From NCBI RefSeq assembly GCF_944324995.1, contig NZ_CALUYL010000020.1, positions 1-62,748 on the forward strand: 62,748 nucleotides of DNA, given 5' to 3'. The translations under genes and the position numbers were made by a program. Of the stretch, positions 30,089 to 39,040 are shown one piece after another. The notes under the pieces are model-generated. The model was given only the letters and a program-made list of their open reading frames with translations. It was not told the DNA's origin and did not search any database. Numbering within the stretch: position 1 is the stretch's first letter; the number at the start of each line of letters is the position of its first letter. This DNA comes from an uncultured Mailhella sp. (GTDB taxonomy: Bacteria > Desulfobacterota > Desulfovibrionia > Desulfovibrionales > Desulfovibrionaceae).

Positions 30089-31108
30089 ATGACCAACCTC
30101 AAGAATCGTGACTTTCTGAAAATCGCGGACTTCAACCAGGAAGAGCTCTCCTACCTGCTCCGCCTCGCCGCCCGCCTCAAGAAACTCCGCAAGGAAGGCA
30201 AGGAACCGCAGTTCCTCAAGGGCAAGAACGTGGCCCTGGTGTTTGAAAAAACGTCCACCCGCACGCGCTGCGCCTTTGAAACCTCCCTGTACGACCAGGG
30301 CGCCCACGCCACCTACCTTTCCGACGGCTCGCAGATAGGCAAGAAGGAATCCATGGCCGACACCGCCCGCGTGCTCTCCCGCATGTACGACGGCATCGAA
30401 TACCGCGGCTACGGACAGAACATCGTGGAAAAGCTGGCCGAGTTCTCCCCCGTGCCCGTGTGGAACGGCCTGACCAACGAAGCGCATCCCACGCAGATTC
30501 TGGCCGACTTCCTCACCATGATGGAACACAGCGACAAGCCGCTCAACGAAATCACCTTCGCCTACCTCGGCGACGCCCGCTACAACATGGGCAACTCCCT
30601 CATGATGGGCGCGGCCAAAATGGGCATGAACTTCCGCTCCGTGGCTCCCGTCTCGCTCCAGACCAGCGACGAAATCTACAACATGTGCCTCGCCGAAGCC
30701 GAAAAGTCCGGCGCCACCATCGTGCGCACCGACAACGTGGCCGAAGGCGTGAAGGGCTGCGACTTCATCTACACCGACGTGTGGGTGTCCATGGGCGAGC
30801 CCGACGAAGTGTGGAAGGAACGCATTGAAAAGCTCCTGCCCTACCAGGTGAACGCCCGCGTCATGGAACTGACCGGCAACCCGAACTGCAAGTTCATGCA
30901 CTGCCTGCCCGCCTACCACAACCGCGAAACCGCCGTGGGCGAATCCATCTACCAGAAATTCGGCCTCGACGCCCTCGAAGTCACCGAAGAAGTCTTTGAA
31001 TCCGAAAACTCCATCGTCTTCGACGAAGCCGAAAACCGCAAGCACACCATCAAGGCCGTCATGGTCGCCACCCTCGCGGACGTGCCGCCCATCTTTTTTG
31101 AAGACTAG
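30089..31108 (+). CDS. argF: ornithine carbamoyltransferase
   Basis: 339 residues. The carbamoyl-phosphate site S-T-R-T-R lies at 56-60, and the ornithine-side motif H-C-L-P-A at 271-275. The reaction makes citrulline from ornithine and carbamoyl phosphate. Sequence alone does not separate the biosynthetic from the catabolic (ArcB) enzyme, but the N-acetylglutamate synthase neighbour favours biosynthesis. AGGAG lies upstream of the ATG. Confidence 0.96.
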   Translation: MTNLKNRDFLKIADFNQEELSYLLRLAARLKKLRKEGKEPQFLKGKNVALVFEKTSTRTRCAFETSLYDQGAHATYLSDGSQIGKKESMADTARVLSRMYDGIEYRGYGQNIVEKLAEFSPVPVWNGLTNEAHPTQILADFLTMMEHSDKPLNEITFAYLGDARYNMGNSLMMGAAKMGMNFRSVAPVSLQTSDEIYNMCLAEAEKSGATIVRTDNVAEGVKGCDFIYTDVWVSMGEPDEVWKERIEKLLPYQVNARVMELTGNPNCKFMHCLPAYHNRETAVGESIYQKFGLDALEVTEEVFESENSIVFDEAENRKHTIKAVMVATLADVPPIFFED

Positions 31109-31115
31109 GACGGGC

Positions 31116-31162
31116 GGGGGAAGGAGGAAACCCTTTTGAAAAAGGGCTTTCCTCCTTCCCCC
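31116..31162. repeat. large inverted repeat after argF (terminator or dispersed element)
   Basis: Two 22-nt arms pair almost perfectly with a 2-nt loop and one bulged C. The left arm is purine-rich (GGGGGAAGGAGGAAA then CCCTTTT). There is no long T run after it. A second, weaker CCTCC/GGGAGG hairpin follows at 31172-31206. Similar purine/pyrimidine hairpins recur in Desulfovibrio intergenic regions, to my recollection. Confidence 0.7.
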
Positions 31163-31369
31163 GCACCCCCATCCTCCTTCCGAAAACTTTTGTTGGGAGG
31201 AAGACGGATCGGGGAAAAGCGCCTGCTTCCGAAGGCGGCCGCCGAATTTTTTGGAGAGATTTTTTAATGTTCTGAAAATTCAGGCGGTTTTGCGCGTTCA
31301 CGGCGGGAAGCTGCGGGAGCGTTCCGGCCTGCGGAAGCGTTCTGGCCCGGAACTTGCGGTCGTTTCCAC

Positions 31370-31398
31370 TTGCCTTTTTTTAAAATTCAGGCTATTGC
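31370..31398 (+). promoter_or_regulatory. promoter of rpmB
   Basis: TTGCCT (31370-31375), 17 bp with an A/T run, TATTGC (31393-31398). Confidence 0.5.
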
Positions 31399-31477
31399 TA
31401 GCAGTCCTTACGATACAAAAGGTATCGAATTTCAGCAGCATTCCGCCCCACACGGGCTTTTTTATGGAGGATATACC

Positions 31478-31690
31478 ATGGGTAAACAGTGTGAAATCTG
31501 CGGCAAGAAAGCTCAGGTGGGCAACCTTGTGAGCCATTCCAATATCAAGACCAAGCGTCGCTTCAACCCCAACCTGCAGGCTGTCCGCCATCAGGAAGCC
31601 GACGGCACCGTGCGCACCATCAACGTGTGCACCCGTTGCCTCCGTTCCGGCGCCGTGGTGAAGCCCGTCGTCAAGAATGACGCCGAATAA
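31478..31690 (+). CDS. rpmB: 50S ribosomal protein L28, zinc-binding form
   Basis: 70 residues, [16 protein letters not shown], with two Cys pairs (CEIC and CTRC) of the zinc-type L28 and the central [13 protein letters not shown] motif. GGAGG lies 8 nt upstream of the ATG. Not linked to rpmG here. Confidence 0.97.
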   Translation: MGKQCEICGKKAQVGNLVSHSNIKTKRRFNPNLQAVRHQEADGTVRTINVCTRCLRSGAVVKPVVKNDAE

Positions 31691-31710
31691 TCAGGTTTGC
31701 CGATCTTTCC

Positions 31711-31741
31711 TAAGGCGGGGATAACATCTCCGCCTTTTTTT
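31711..31741 (+). terminator. terminator of rpmB
   Basis: AAGGCGGGGAT, loop AAC, ATCTCCGCCTT with one G-U pair, then seven T. Confidence 0.88.
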
Positions 31742-31807
31742 GATTAATAATTCCCCCGCACTTTTCCGCCGCGCCGCCTGCGCCGCGATCTTCGGGCCGT
31801 CCGAGTC

Positions 31808-32803
31808 ATGAGCGATCTTCGAGCCGCCTTCCGTCATCGTCCGAAAAGCCACGTTTCCATGTGGCGTCGTTCCCTGCGCGCGCCGGAAGGCTGGAGAGTT
31901 GTGGACTTCCGCGGGCCGGGACACATGGGCCGCTCGCTTCCCGCCCTCGGCACGCGGCAGATGGAACTGCTGCGCCTCGTGCTCGACTCCAAGAACATTC
32001 CCTATATCGTCACCGGGCACGGCTCCCAGACGCGGGCCTTTGTTCCGGCCATGTTTGAAGACGTGGCGCGCAGCGAGCTTTCCGCCCTGGAATCGGAAAA
32101 AACGCCCCCGCCTCCGCCCGTGCCCCTGCGCCGGAACGCGCACTGGTCCATGCTCGTCATGCTCTTTCTCGTCTTCTGGTACGGGCTCTGCATGGGCTGG
32201 TGGCCCCTGCCCTTCGAGCATCTGCCCGATCCGGAATACTGGGTGCGCTGCGGCAAGCTCAACGTCACCGAAGTACGCGCCGGAGAATGGTGGCGCACGG
32301 CCACCGCGCTCACGCTCCACGCCGACACGCTTCACCTTTTCAGCAACGTCATCTTCGGCACGCCCTTCCTCATTCTGCTCGCGCAGCGCCTCGGCCTCGG
32401 GCTCACGCTCGCCTCAACCCTCGCCGCCGGCATGCTGGGCAACGCCATGAACGTGTGCTACCGCGATCCGGGCTATTCCAGCCTCGGCTTCTCCACGGCC
32501 ATGTTCGGCATGGTGGGCCTGCTCTGCGCCGACATCGTGGTGCGATCCCCCGCGCACATGCGGGGCTTCCGCAGGCTGGCGCTGCCCGTGGCCGCCGCCC
32601 TCGCCTTTCTGGCCATGCTCGGCGCGGAAGGCAAGAACGTGGACTACTCCGCGCATATTTTCGGCCTTCTTTCCGGCTTTCTCATCGGCCTTGCCGTCAG
32701 CTTCGCCTTGCGGCATCATAACGCCCTCCCCCGCCCACTGGAATTCGCGCTCGGCTGCGCCGCGCCGCTCGTCCTCCTGCTGTGCTGGGATCTCGCACTC
32801 TAA
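31808..32803 (+). CDS. rhomboid-family intramembrane serine protease
   Basis: 331 residues. A soluble N-terminal part of about 110 residues precedes six or seven hydrophobic segments. The catalytic dyad is visible: Ser229 in G-F-S-T-A and His283 in DYSAHIFG; a His in LHLFSN (176) is also typical. It would cleave membrane proteins within the bilayer; the substrate is unknown. It ends 18 nt before tgt. Confidence 0.9.
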   Translation: MSDLRAAFRHRPKSHVSMWRRSLRAPEGWRVVDFRGPGHMGRSLPALGTRQMELLRLVLDSKNIPYIVTGHGSQTRAFVPAMFEDVARSELSALESEKTPPPPPVPLRRNAHWSMLVMLFLVFWYGLCMGWWPLPFEHLPDPEYWVRCGKLNVTEVRAGEWWRTATALTLHADTLHLFSNVIFGTPFLILLAQRLGLGLTLASTLAAGMLGNAMNVCYRDPGYSSLGFSTAMFGMVGLLCADIVVRSPAHMRGFRRLALPVAAALAFLAMLGAEGKNVDYSAHIFGLLSGFLIGLAVSFALRHHNALPRPLEFALGCAAPLVLLLCWDLAL

Positions 32804-32821
32804 CATCCTATCGAGGCATTC

Positions 32822-33970
32822 ATGGACAAAGCCCCCGGCACCTTTGAACTCCTGGGCAAGGACGGCAACGCCCGCGCCGGCCTTCTCCATACCGCGCACG
32901 GCGTCATCGAAACGCCCATCTTCATGCCCGTGGGCACGGTGGGCAGCGTAAAGGCCCTCGCTCCCGACGATCTCAACGCCATCGGCGCGCAGATCATTCT
33001 CGGCAACACCTATCATCTGTACCTGCGCCCCGGCGACGAACTCGTGGCCCGGCGCGGAGGTCTGCACGAATTCATCCGCTGGAACAAGCCCATCCTCACG
33101 GACAGCGGCGGCTTTCAGGCCTTCAGCCTGAGCAAGCTGAACAAGATGAAGCCCGACGGCGTGGAATTCCGCTCGCACATCGACGGCTCCAAACACATGT
33201 TCACGCCGGAAAAGGTCATTTCCATCCAGCGCAATCTCAATTCCGACATCATGATGCCGCTCGACGTGTGCCTCGGCTACGGCGCCACCCATGAAGAAGC
33301 CGAAAAGGCCGTGAAGCGCACCACCGAATGGGCGCAGCGCTGCCGCGACGCCTATCCTGCGGGAAGCGCGGGCAATCTTCTCTTCGGCATCGTGCAGGGC
33401 TGCACCTTCCCCGAGCTTCGCGAAGCCTCGGCAAGGCAGCTCATGAACATCGGCTTCGAGGGCTACGCCATCGGCGGCCTGGCCGTGGGCGAACCCAAAA
33501 ATCTCATGATGAAGAATCTGCGCGCGCTCAACCCCGTGCTGCCGCAGGACAAGCCACGCTATCTCATGGGCGTGGGCACGCCGCTGGACATTCTGCACGG
33601 CATAGAGGCAGGCGTGGACATGTTCGACTGCGTGCTGCCCACCCGCAACGCCCGCAACGGCACGCTCTACACCTCGGAAGGCAAGATCAACATCAAGCGC
33701 CTCCAGTACGCCGAAGACGACAGCCCCCTCGATCCGAAATGCAACTGCTACACCTGCCGCACGTTCAGCAAGGCCTACCTGCGCCACCTGTACGTCAGTC
33801 AGGAACTGCTCGCCTTCCGCCTCAACTCTCTGCACAACCTCACCTACTTCCTCAACATGGTGCGAGGCGCACGAAAAGCCATTCTCGAAGGCAGATACGC
33901 CGCTTTCAAGGCGGAATACGAGGCCAAATACCCCGAAGAGGACGCGCTCTTCGACGCGCCGGAACTTTAA
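32822..33970 (+). CDS. tgt: tRNA-guanine transglycosylase
   Basis: 382 residues. It exchanges G34 for preQ1 (queuosine pathway) in tRNAs with GUN anticodons. Catalytic Asp94 lies in TDSGGFQ and Asp269 in [13 protein letters not shown]; the zinc ligands are in [17 protein letters not shown]. Followed by a strong terminator. No other queuosine gene is nearby. Confidence 0.98.
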   Translation: MDKAPGTFELLGKDGNARAGLLHTAHGVIETPIFMPVGTVGSVKALAPDDLNAIGAQIILGNTYHLYLRPGDELVARRGGLHEFIRWNKPILTDSGGFQAFSLSKLNKMKPDGVEFRSHIDGSKHMFTPEKVISIQRNLNSDIMMPLDVCLGYGATHEEAEKAVKRTTEWAQRCRDAYPAGSAGNLLFGIVQGCTFPELREASARQLMNIGFEGYAIGGLAVGEPKNLMMKNLRALNPVLPQDKPRYLMGVGTPLDILHGIEAGVDMFDCVLPTRNARNGTLYTSEGKINIKRLQYAEDDSPLDPKCNCYTCRTFSKAYLRHLYVSQELLAFRLNSLHNLTYFLNMVRGARKAILEGRYAAFKAEYEAKYPEEDALFDAPEL

Positions 33971-34004
33971 TCCGTCCGCTTTTTGCCGACGCCGTCGGCA
34001 CGGC

Positions 34005-34036
34005 AAGGGCGCGCCCAACCGGGCGCGCCCTTTTTT
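34005..34036 (+). terminator. terminator of tgt
   Basis: Perfect 10-bp stem GGGCGCGCCC, loop AACC, GGGCGCGCCC, then six T. Confidence 0.93.
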
Positions 34037-34159
34037 CGTGACTTCGCCCCCTCTGCTCCGCCGCGCCCTGCGAGCGTCGGAAGGCCCCGGGCCCGCAGCT
34101 TCGGCGACGCAACAGACCGGCGCAAAAAGTTCCCGCTCCGAAGGGCGGGGCGTTTAAAC

Positions 34160-34187
34160 GCAAAGGCCGGCGTCGAAGACGCCGGCC
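34160..34187 (-). terminator. probable terminator of the ATP-grasp/M14 operon
   Basis: Perfect 10-bp stem (GGCCGGCGTC, loop GAA or TTC, GACGCCGGCC), followed on the minus strand by an interrupted T run (TTTGCGTTT). Confidence 0.65.
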
Positions 34188-34208
34188 CGAATGCCGCTGC
34201 AATCTCGT

Positions 34209-35135
34209 TCAGCTCGCGATAAGCCGGAACAGCATGGAATTTTCCAGCACCAGCGGACGCGTCTGCATGAAGAACACCGTGCCGTCGGCGGGAGCGCGAA
34301 CCTCCCAGCGCACGGAGCCGTCGTAGGGATCAAGAATGCTGGCAAGGTGCTGATGACGACGCACCACGTCGTCGGGGCGGCAGGTGCAGTACATGATGCC
34401 CGCCCGGCAGGCCTTGACGTTGATGAGTTCCTCTTCCTGCACCACCTGGGAATAGTAGCCCGGATGAGAACGGTAGCGGATGATGCCGTGCAGCGCCATG
34501 AAGCGCAGAATGGCGGCCAGACTGTCGTCGGCGGTGGCGACGTCGATGACGCCGGTATGCCCGGCGTACACGGAAAACGCCTGCGTTTCCCAGATCTGCC
34601 AGTTGTAGTTCAGCGTGGTGGTGTCGATGGGCAGGGGATTGCGCACCAGCGTGTAGGGCAGCCCGAAGCCCTGGGCGAGCTCCACATTTTCGTATCCGGT
34701 GTGCATCATGCGCACATGGGGAATGAAATCTCCGGCGAGGTAGTAGCTCGCGAGCTGCACGCCGAATTCATAGCCCTGAATGTGCTCGAACAGGGCCGAG
34801 GCGATGCGCTGCGTGGTTTCGCCGAGGGCGTAGCCGGGGAACATCCGGTTGATGTCGGTGTTGTCCATGGCCCAGAAGCGCTTGCCGATGTTCATGGCAA
34901 AGGGGTTCGCCGAGGGAATGACGAGAATTTCATGACCGGGCATGAGCTCGCCGCGCTCTTCCAGATCCTGAAGCTTGTGGACTAGACGCGAACAGACGAA
35001 CTGCTGCTGAAGCTCGTCGCCGCGCATGGCGCCCACCACAGCGAGACTCTTTTTGCCGGAGCCGAAGCGAAAGCCGTGAATGCGGAACTCGTCGCGGAAC
35101 GGAGACGGCATGACGAAAAGACGTTCACGTTTCAT
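34209..35135 (-). CDS. M14/aspartoacylase-like protein lacking catalytic residues (paralogue B)
   Basis: 308 residues, same fold family as its upstream neighbour (AstE/AspA-like, with a C-terminal beta-barrel). The zinc motif G-x-H-G-x-E is replaced by G-A-M-R-G-D-E, with Arg38 in the His position. The D-I-H-S-S motif is lost (GVQLAS at about 125-130), and the catalytic Glu of V-V-E-M-G is not found. The substrate Arg motif (DINRMFPG) is kept. It is probably a ligand-binding pseudoenzyme, perhaps a partner of paralogue A. Its ATG at 35135 overlaps the stop of paralogue A (ATGA) and has GGAGG upstream. Confidence 0.82.
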   Translation of the reverse strand: MKRERLFVMPSPFRDEFRIHGFRFGSGKKSLAVVGAMRGDELQQQFVCSRLVHKLQDLEERGELMPGHEILVIPSANPFAMNIGKRFWAMDNTDINRMFPGYALGETTQRIASALFEHIQGYEFGVQLASYYLAGDFIPHVRMMHTGYENVELAQGFGLPYTLVRNPLPIDTTTLNYNWQIWETQAFSVYAGHTGVIDVATADDSLAAILRFMALHGIIRYRSHPGYYSQVVQEEELINVKACRAGIMYCTCRPDDVVRRHQHLASILDPYDGSVRWEVRAPADGTVFFMQTRPLVLENSMLFRLIAS

Positions 35136-36070
35136 GCGTTGTCCTCCCTGTACACGCGCGCGAGCAGCGACCCTTCGTACACGACGGGGTACGCCCGGAT
35201 GGTGAAGACGAATCCCGGCTTTTCCACGGCCACTTCCTGGAGCACCACGCCGCGCAGCGGATCGACGATGCGCCCGATGGACTGTCCGGCCTCGACCTGA
35301 TTGGACTGACGGATGAGCGGAATGAACACGCCCGACGCGGACGCGTTGATGAATTCCACGGAACCGCCGGTGGAAAGTATGGTCTTGTGCCCGGGCGCAG
35401 GCTCGGGCACGTCGCCCTTCCAAACGCCGAGATGACGCATCAGATTCAGGATGCCGCCCACGAGCTGATCGCCGTAGCTTTTGGTAATGCGCATGCCCAC
35501 GCCCATTTCCACCACCAGCGTGGGCGTATTCAGGGCGTTGAGGGAATAGGCCAGCGTGGCTTCCAGCACGGTGGCGGCCTCATGCACCCACAGAAAATCC
35601 AGATTCAGATGCTTGGCCAGCGGCACCAGACGTTCCGCGGTCAGCTGATTGATGCGGACCTGCGGCACCTCGTACAGAAAAATGTTGCTGGAATGGATGT
35701 CCAGCACGAGATCCGCGCCCTTCAGGTCCTCAATGATGTTGTAGGCCGTATTTTCCGCCATGCTGCCCCGGGGATCGCCGGGAAAAATGCGGTTCATGTC
35801 CAGATCGAAGTTGGGAATGCCGCGCGTGATGGAGTCTATGCCCAGCGGATTGAGCGCAGGATAGATTTCCACCGTGCCGTCCAGGCATTCGGGATGTTCC
35901 TGCAGAATGCTGCCGATGCGATAGCAGATGTACTGCCCTTCCAGTTCGTCGCCGTGGGTGCCGGTGACGATGCAGATGCGTTTTTTGCCGGAGCCGGAGG
36001 AAATGCTGTTCTTGCGGATGAGCAGATGCTCGTCCACGGGCAGCTCCGTGGATATGACGGTTTTTATCAT
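35132..36070 (-). CDS. M14-family (succinylglutamate desuccinylase/aspartoacylase-like) hydrolase (paralogue A)
   Basis: 312 residues. Zinc ligands H39 and E42 (GTHGDELEG) and H126 (LDIHSSN), substrate-binding Arg in DMNRIFPGD (about 91-99), and the general-base Glu188 (VVEMG) are all present. Family members hydrolyse amide bonds of acylated amino acids, or trim peptides. In this operon it may remove or edit the product made by the ATP-grasp protein (inference). Start at 36070 overlaps the transglutaminase stop by 4 nt. Confidence 0.87.
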   Translation of the reverse strand: MIKTVISTELPVDEHLLIRKNSISSGSGKKRICIVTGTHGDELEGQYICYRIGSILQEHPECLDGTVEIYPALNPLGIDSITRGIPNFDLDMNRIFPGDPRGSMAENTAYNIIEDLKGADLVLDIHSSNIFLYEVPQVRINQLTAERLVPLAKHLNLDFLWVHEAATVLEATLAYSLNALNTPTLVVEMGVGMRITKSYGDQLVGGILNLMRHLGVWKGDVPEPAPGHKTILSTGGSVEFINASASGVFIPLIRQSNQVEAGQSIGRIVDPLRGVVLQEVAVEKPGFVFTIRAYPVVYEGSLLARVYREDNA

Positions 36071-36894
36071 GCTTGTTCCACTTTGATGTCTAGGGTGTTC
36101 CGCTGCGCGGCCAGGCCGCTGAACACGCCCCTGTTCACGGAACAGTCGGCGCTGTCGCGGCCGTGCGCCACCTTGATGCAGCCATAACGGAGCAAACGGT
36201 TGTTGGTGGGGTCGAGACCTCTCCACACTCCCTGATCGAAAACCTCCACCCATGCGTGGGTGGCTCCCTCGCCGACAAGATAGCCGCAGGCGTACCGCGC
36301 CGGAATGCCGCACAGACGCAGCAGGGCAAGAAGCACGTGGGCGTAGTCCTGACAGACGCCCTGCCCCAGTGCAAAGGCCTGCGCCGCGGTGGTGTTCACC
36401 GTGGTCACGCCGGGAACATAGCTCATGCGTGCATGCACGGCCCCGCACAGCGAAAGCGCCTTCGCAAGCGCGGGCCCGCCGATCTCTTCCGCAGCGTCCG
36501 CAACGGCGAAATCCCCGCCGTCCGCCTGCGCGGCAAAGCGCTTCATGTCCGCGTCGGGAAGGGTCAGCGCGGTATGCTCCAGAAACATGCCGTGCGCCGT
36601 GCCGCAGATGCGGTACGGCGTCTGACGCACCACCCCCTCGGACACGATGCTGAATCGAACATGCGCTCCGGCAACATACCCCGTCTGCACGGCGTTGCCG
36701 AAGGCGTCGAGCCCGTCGCTGACGGGCAGTACAAATTCGTTCTCATCGTCCTGCGCGACGCTCACGCGCAGCAGAGCCCGTTCCACCTTCTGGAAGGACT
36801 CCGACTTCGGCACGCACCGCAAAAGCCAGGAATGGGCGGAAACCGGCGAGGAAAAGTGAATATGGCTTTCGTAACGATAAAAAAACTGCTTCAT
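36067..36894 (-). CDS. transglutaminase-like cysteine peptidase/amidase
   Basis: 275 residues. The N-terminal beta domain (Bact_transglu_N type, FFYRYESHIHFSSPV) is followed by a transglutaminase core with a full triad: C181 (GQGVCQDYAH), H213 (ATHAWVEVF) and D228 (GLDPTNN). Bacterial members of this group act as proteases or amidases more often than as cross-linkers. The ATG at 36894 overlaps the alpha-E stop by 4 nt. Confidence 0.92.
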   Translation of the reverse strand: MKQFFYRYESHIHFSSPVSAHSWLLRCVPKSESFQKVERALLRVSVAQDDENEFVLPVSDGLDAFGNAVQTGYVAGAHVRFSIVSEGVVRQTPYRICGTAHGMFLEHTALTLPDADMKRFAAQADGGDFAVADAAEEIGGPALAKALSLCGAVHARMSYVPGVTTVNTTAAQAFALGQGVCQDYAHVLLALLRLCGIPARYACGYLVGEGATHAWVEVFDQGVWRGLDPTNNRLLRYGCIKVAHGRDSADCSVNRGVFSGLAAQRNTLDIKVEQA

Positions 36895-37571
36895 ACCAGG
36901 ACCAGGGAGTTCAACGAACCAAGCACGTCGGGAAGTTTCTTCCCGTAATCGCGCCCGTCGGAGAATATCTCCCTGAGCCTGTTTCTGCAACGCCCGTCCA
37001 CCATGTCTTCAATGTGCCCGAGACGGTGATCCAGACTTTCCCACTCCGCGGCGATGCGGCTGAACGGGTAGTCGAACCTTGAATACATATCAATGTATTC
37101 CACATGTTTGCCGATGAAAAGCATGTCCAGCGTGGCAATATTGGTCACGTGCTGGAACACGGAGCCCCAGAAGGCGAGAATATAGTCGGTGAGGGGCTGA
37201 AGCCGAACGATGTTGATGTCCTGCTTGTGGCGGCAGTGATTGATCGTGGCCATGCAGAGGTTCACATAGCTGATGGATGCCGTGGTGAGTTCCTCGCGCA
37301 GCACGATGCTGTTGTCGTTCAGGCATTCCAGGCAGTACAGCAGAGAGCCCGGCGTATTCTCGAAAAGATGCTGATACAGAAAACTTTCCCTGTCGGCAGG
37401 GCAGTTGGTCAGAGAAAGCTTGCGGCAGTAGATCTGAAGAGCGTCTTCCCGGCCTTCATCCAGGCACAGATCGTAGTACCGGCGCAGGAAATGAAGCTGG
37501 GCGAAGAGACGCTCGGCGTAGCGCCCCAGCCAGAAAAGATGGTTGGCCTTGGCGGGAGATATGGAAGACAT
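36891..37571 (-). CDS. alpha-E domain protein
   Basis: 226 residues, largely helical, opening with SPAKANHLFWLGRYAERLFAQ and later RFDYPFSRIAAEWESLDHRLGHIEDMVDG, both typical of the alpha-E domain. Known almost only in operons with circularly permuted ATP-grasp and transglutaminase genes; its own activity is not established. Starts 33 nt after the ATP-grasp gene. Confidence 0.9.
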   Translation of the reverse strand: MSSISPAKANHLFWLGRYAERLFAQLHFLRRYYDLCLDEGREDALQIYCRKLSLTNCPADRESFLYQHLFENTPGSLLYCLECLNDNSIVLREELTTASISYVNLCMATINHCRHKQDINIVRLQPLTDYILAFWGSVFQHVTNIATLDMLFIGKHVEYIDMYSRFDYPFSRIAAEWESLDHRLGHIEDMVDGRCRNRLREIFSDGRDYGKKLPDVLGSLNSLVLV

Positions 37572-37604
37572 GACGCGTCCTTTTTTCGATAACGGTGGAA
37601 GATT

Positions 37605-38948
37605 CTACAAGGATTTCAGATGCGACTGATGATCGCGCATGACCCAGGTATCCTTGAAGCCGCCTCCCTGACTGGAGTTGACCACGAAGGAATCGGCCTG
37701 ACGGGCAAAACGGGTGAGTCCGCTTTTCCAGACCACCTCGCCGTCGGAGGAAGAGAGCACAAAGGCGCGCAGATCGGCCTTGCGATAGACCACGCCGTGA
37801 TCTTCCATGGTTTCCAGATCCTTGAAATTGATGACTTCCTGCGCAATCCAGCGGCGGGGTTCGGAACGAATGAGATCCTTCAGCTTTTCCAGGCGGTCGT
37901 GTTCCAGGTCGCGTCCGAACACCACGCCGTAGCCGCCGGCCTCGCTCACGTCCTTGATGACCAGCCTTTCCGCGTTGGCGAGCACGTAATCTCTGTCTTC
38001 CTCGTAATAGGGGAGATAGGTGGGAGCATTCTGCAATATGGCCTTTTCGCCGAGATAGTATTCCACCATGCGGGGCACGAAGTAGTAAAGCCCCTTGTCG
38101 TCGGCCACGCCGTTGCCGGGACAGTTCAGCACGGCCACGTTGCCCGCGGCGTAGGCCTGCATGAGGTTCGGCACGCCGAGGAGGGAATCCGGCTCAAAGG
38201 CCATGGGATCGAGATACTCGTCGGACACGCGCCGGTAGATGGCTCCCACCAGCGTTTTTTCGTGGAAAATGCCCTGATAGTACACATGGTTGTCTTCCAC
38301 AAGAAGATCGCCGGGAAACGCCAGCACGGCTCCCGTGCGTTCCGCGAGATAGGAATGTTCAAAAAACGCGGAATTGTAGCGCCCGGGCGTGAAGACCACG
38401 TTCAGTCCGCCGTTGACGTTCATGTCGTCCATGGTGTGCTTCAGAAGCTGCGGATAGTCGCGGTTGTCTTCGATATGGTTGGCGGCAAACGTTTCCGGGC
38501 TCACCTTGCGGGAGATGGAACGGGCGATGAGCGGATAGGACGCTCCGGAAGGAATGCGGAGATTGTCTTCCAGAACGAACCAGCTTCCGTCCCTGGCCTG
38601 CACCAGATCTATGCCGGCTATGTGGGCGAACACGCCGTGCGGCGGACGAATGCCCTCGCACTGGGGAAGATAGCCTTTGGAGGCATAGATGAAGGATTTG
38701 GGCACGATGTTATTTTTAATGATGTTCTTTTCGCCGTAAACGTCGGCAAGAAACAGATTGAGTGCTCTGACGCGCTGCGCAAGTCCCTTTTCAAGATAGG
38801 CCCATTCTTCGGGCTCAATGACGCGGGGAATGGGATCAAAGGGGAAGAGCTGTTCCTTGAACTTCCCGTTTTTATAGATTCCAAAGCGCACGCCGTAGCG
38901 TTCCAACCAGTTGTTCACAGCTTCACGGCTTTCTACGAGTGAATACAT
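37605..38948 (-). CDS. circularly permuted ATP-grasp peptide/amide ligase
   Basis: 447 residues of the CP-ATP-grasp type 2 family. Recognisable motifs: FIYASKGYLPQCEGIRPPHG, DLVQARDGSWFVLEDNLRIPSGASYP, YYFVPRMVEYYLGEKAILQNAPTY, KDVSEAGGYG (ATP-binding glycine-rich loop), and LRAFVLSS. These enzymes are predicted to join amino acids or peptides with ATP. The ATG at 38948 has AGGAG 6 nt upstream; the frame runs on 99 nt upstream through a terminator hairpin, so a longer form is unlikely. First gene of a five-gene operon behind a sigma-54 promoter. Confidence 0.9.
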   Translation of the reverse strand: MYSLVESREAVNNWLERYGVRFGIYKNGKFKEQLFPFDPIPRVIEPEEWAYLEKGLAQRVRALNLFLADVYGEKNIIKNNIVPKSFIYASKGYLPQCEGIRPPHGVFAHIAGIDLVQARDGSWFVLEDNLRIPSGASYPLIARSISRKVSPETFAANHIEDNRDYPQLLKHTMDDMNVNGGLNVVFTPGRYNSAFFEHSYLAERTGAVLAFPGDLLVEDNHVYYQGIFHEKTLVGAIYRRVSDEYLDPMAFEPDSLLGVPNLMQAYAAGNVAVLNCPGNGVADDKGLYYFVPRMVEYYLGEKAILQNAPTYLPYYEEDRDYVLANAERLVIKDVSEAGGYGVVFGRDLEHDRLEKLKDLIRSEPRRWIAQEVINFKDLETMEDHGVVYRKADLRAFVLSSSDGEVVWKSGLTRFARQADSFVVNSSQGGGFKDTWVMRDHQSHLKSL

Positions 38949-38984
38949 GTCGGACTCCTGCTTGATATGTTCCGACTTTAATAA

Positions 38985-39000
38985 TGCAAAAAATGTACCA
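38985..39000 (-). promoter_or_regulatory. sigma-54 promoter of the ATP-grasp operon
   Basis: The minus strand reads TGGTACATTTTTTGCA. GG and GC of the -24 and -12 elements are in exact register, one mismatch to TGGCAC-N5-TTGCA. Predicted start near 38974 leaves a 26-nt leader containing the AGGAG site of the ATP-grasp gene. Confidence 0.78.
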
Positions 39001-39008
39001 GGTTGTCC

Positions 39009-39039
39009 AAAAAAAAAGCCCTCCCGGGGCTTCTTTTTT
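39009..39039. terminator. bidirectional terminator just upstream of the sigma-54 promoter
   Basis: AAGCCC, short loop, GGGCTT, with nine A on the left and six T on the right. On the minus strand it would stop readthrough from the pseudouridine synthase-CoaE gene before the sigma-54 promoter, which lies downstream of it. Confidence 0.75.
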
Positions 39040-39040
39040 A

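Noticed and set aside
35136-35423. Upstream extension of the M14 paralogue B frame
   Set aside because: Arg/Ala-rich, overlaps paralogue A in another frame; the ATG at 35135 has a good ribosome binding site and an ATGA overlap.
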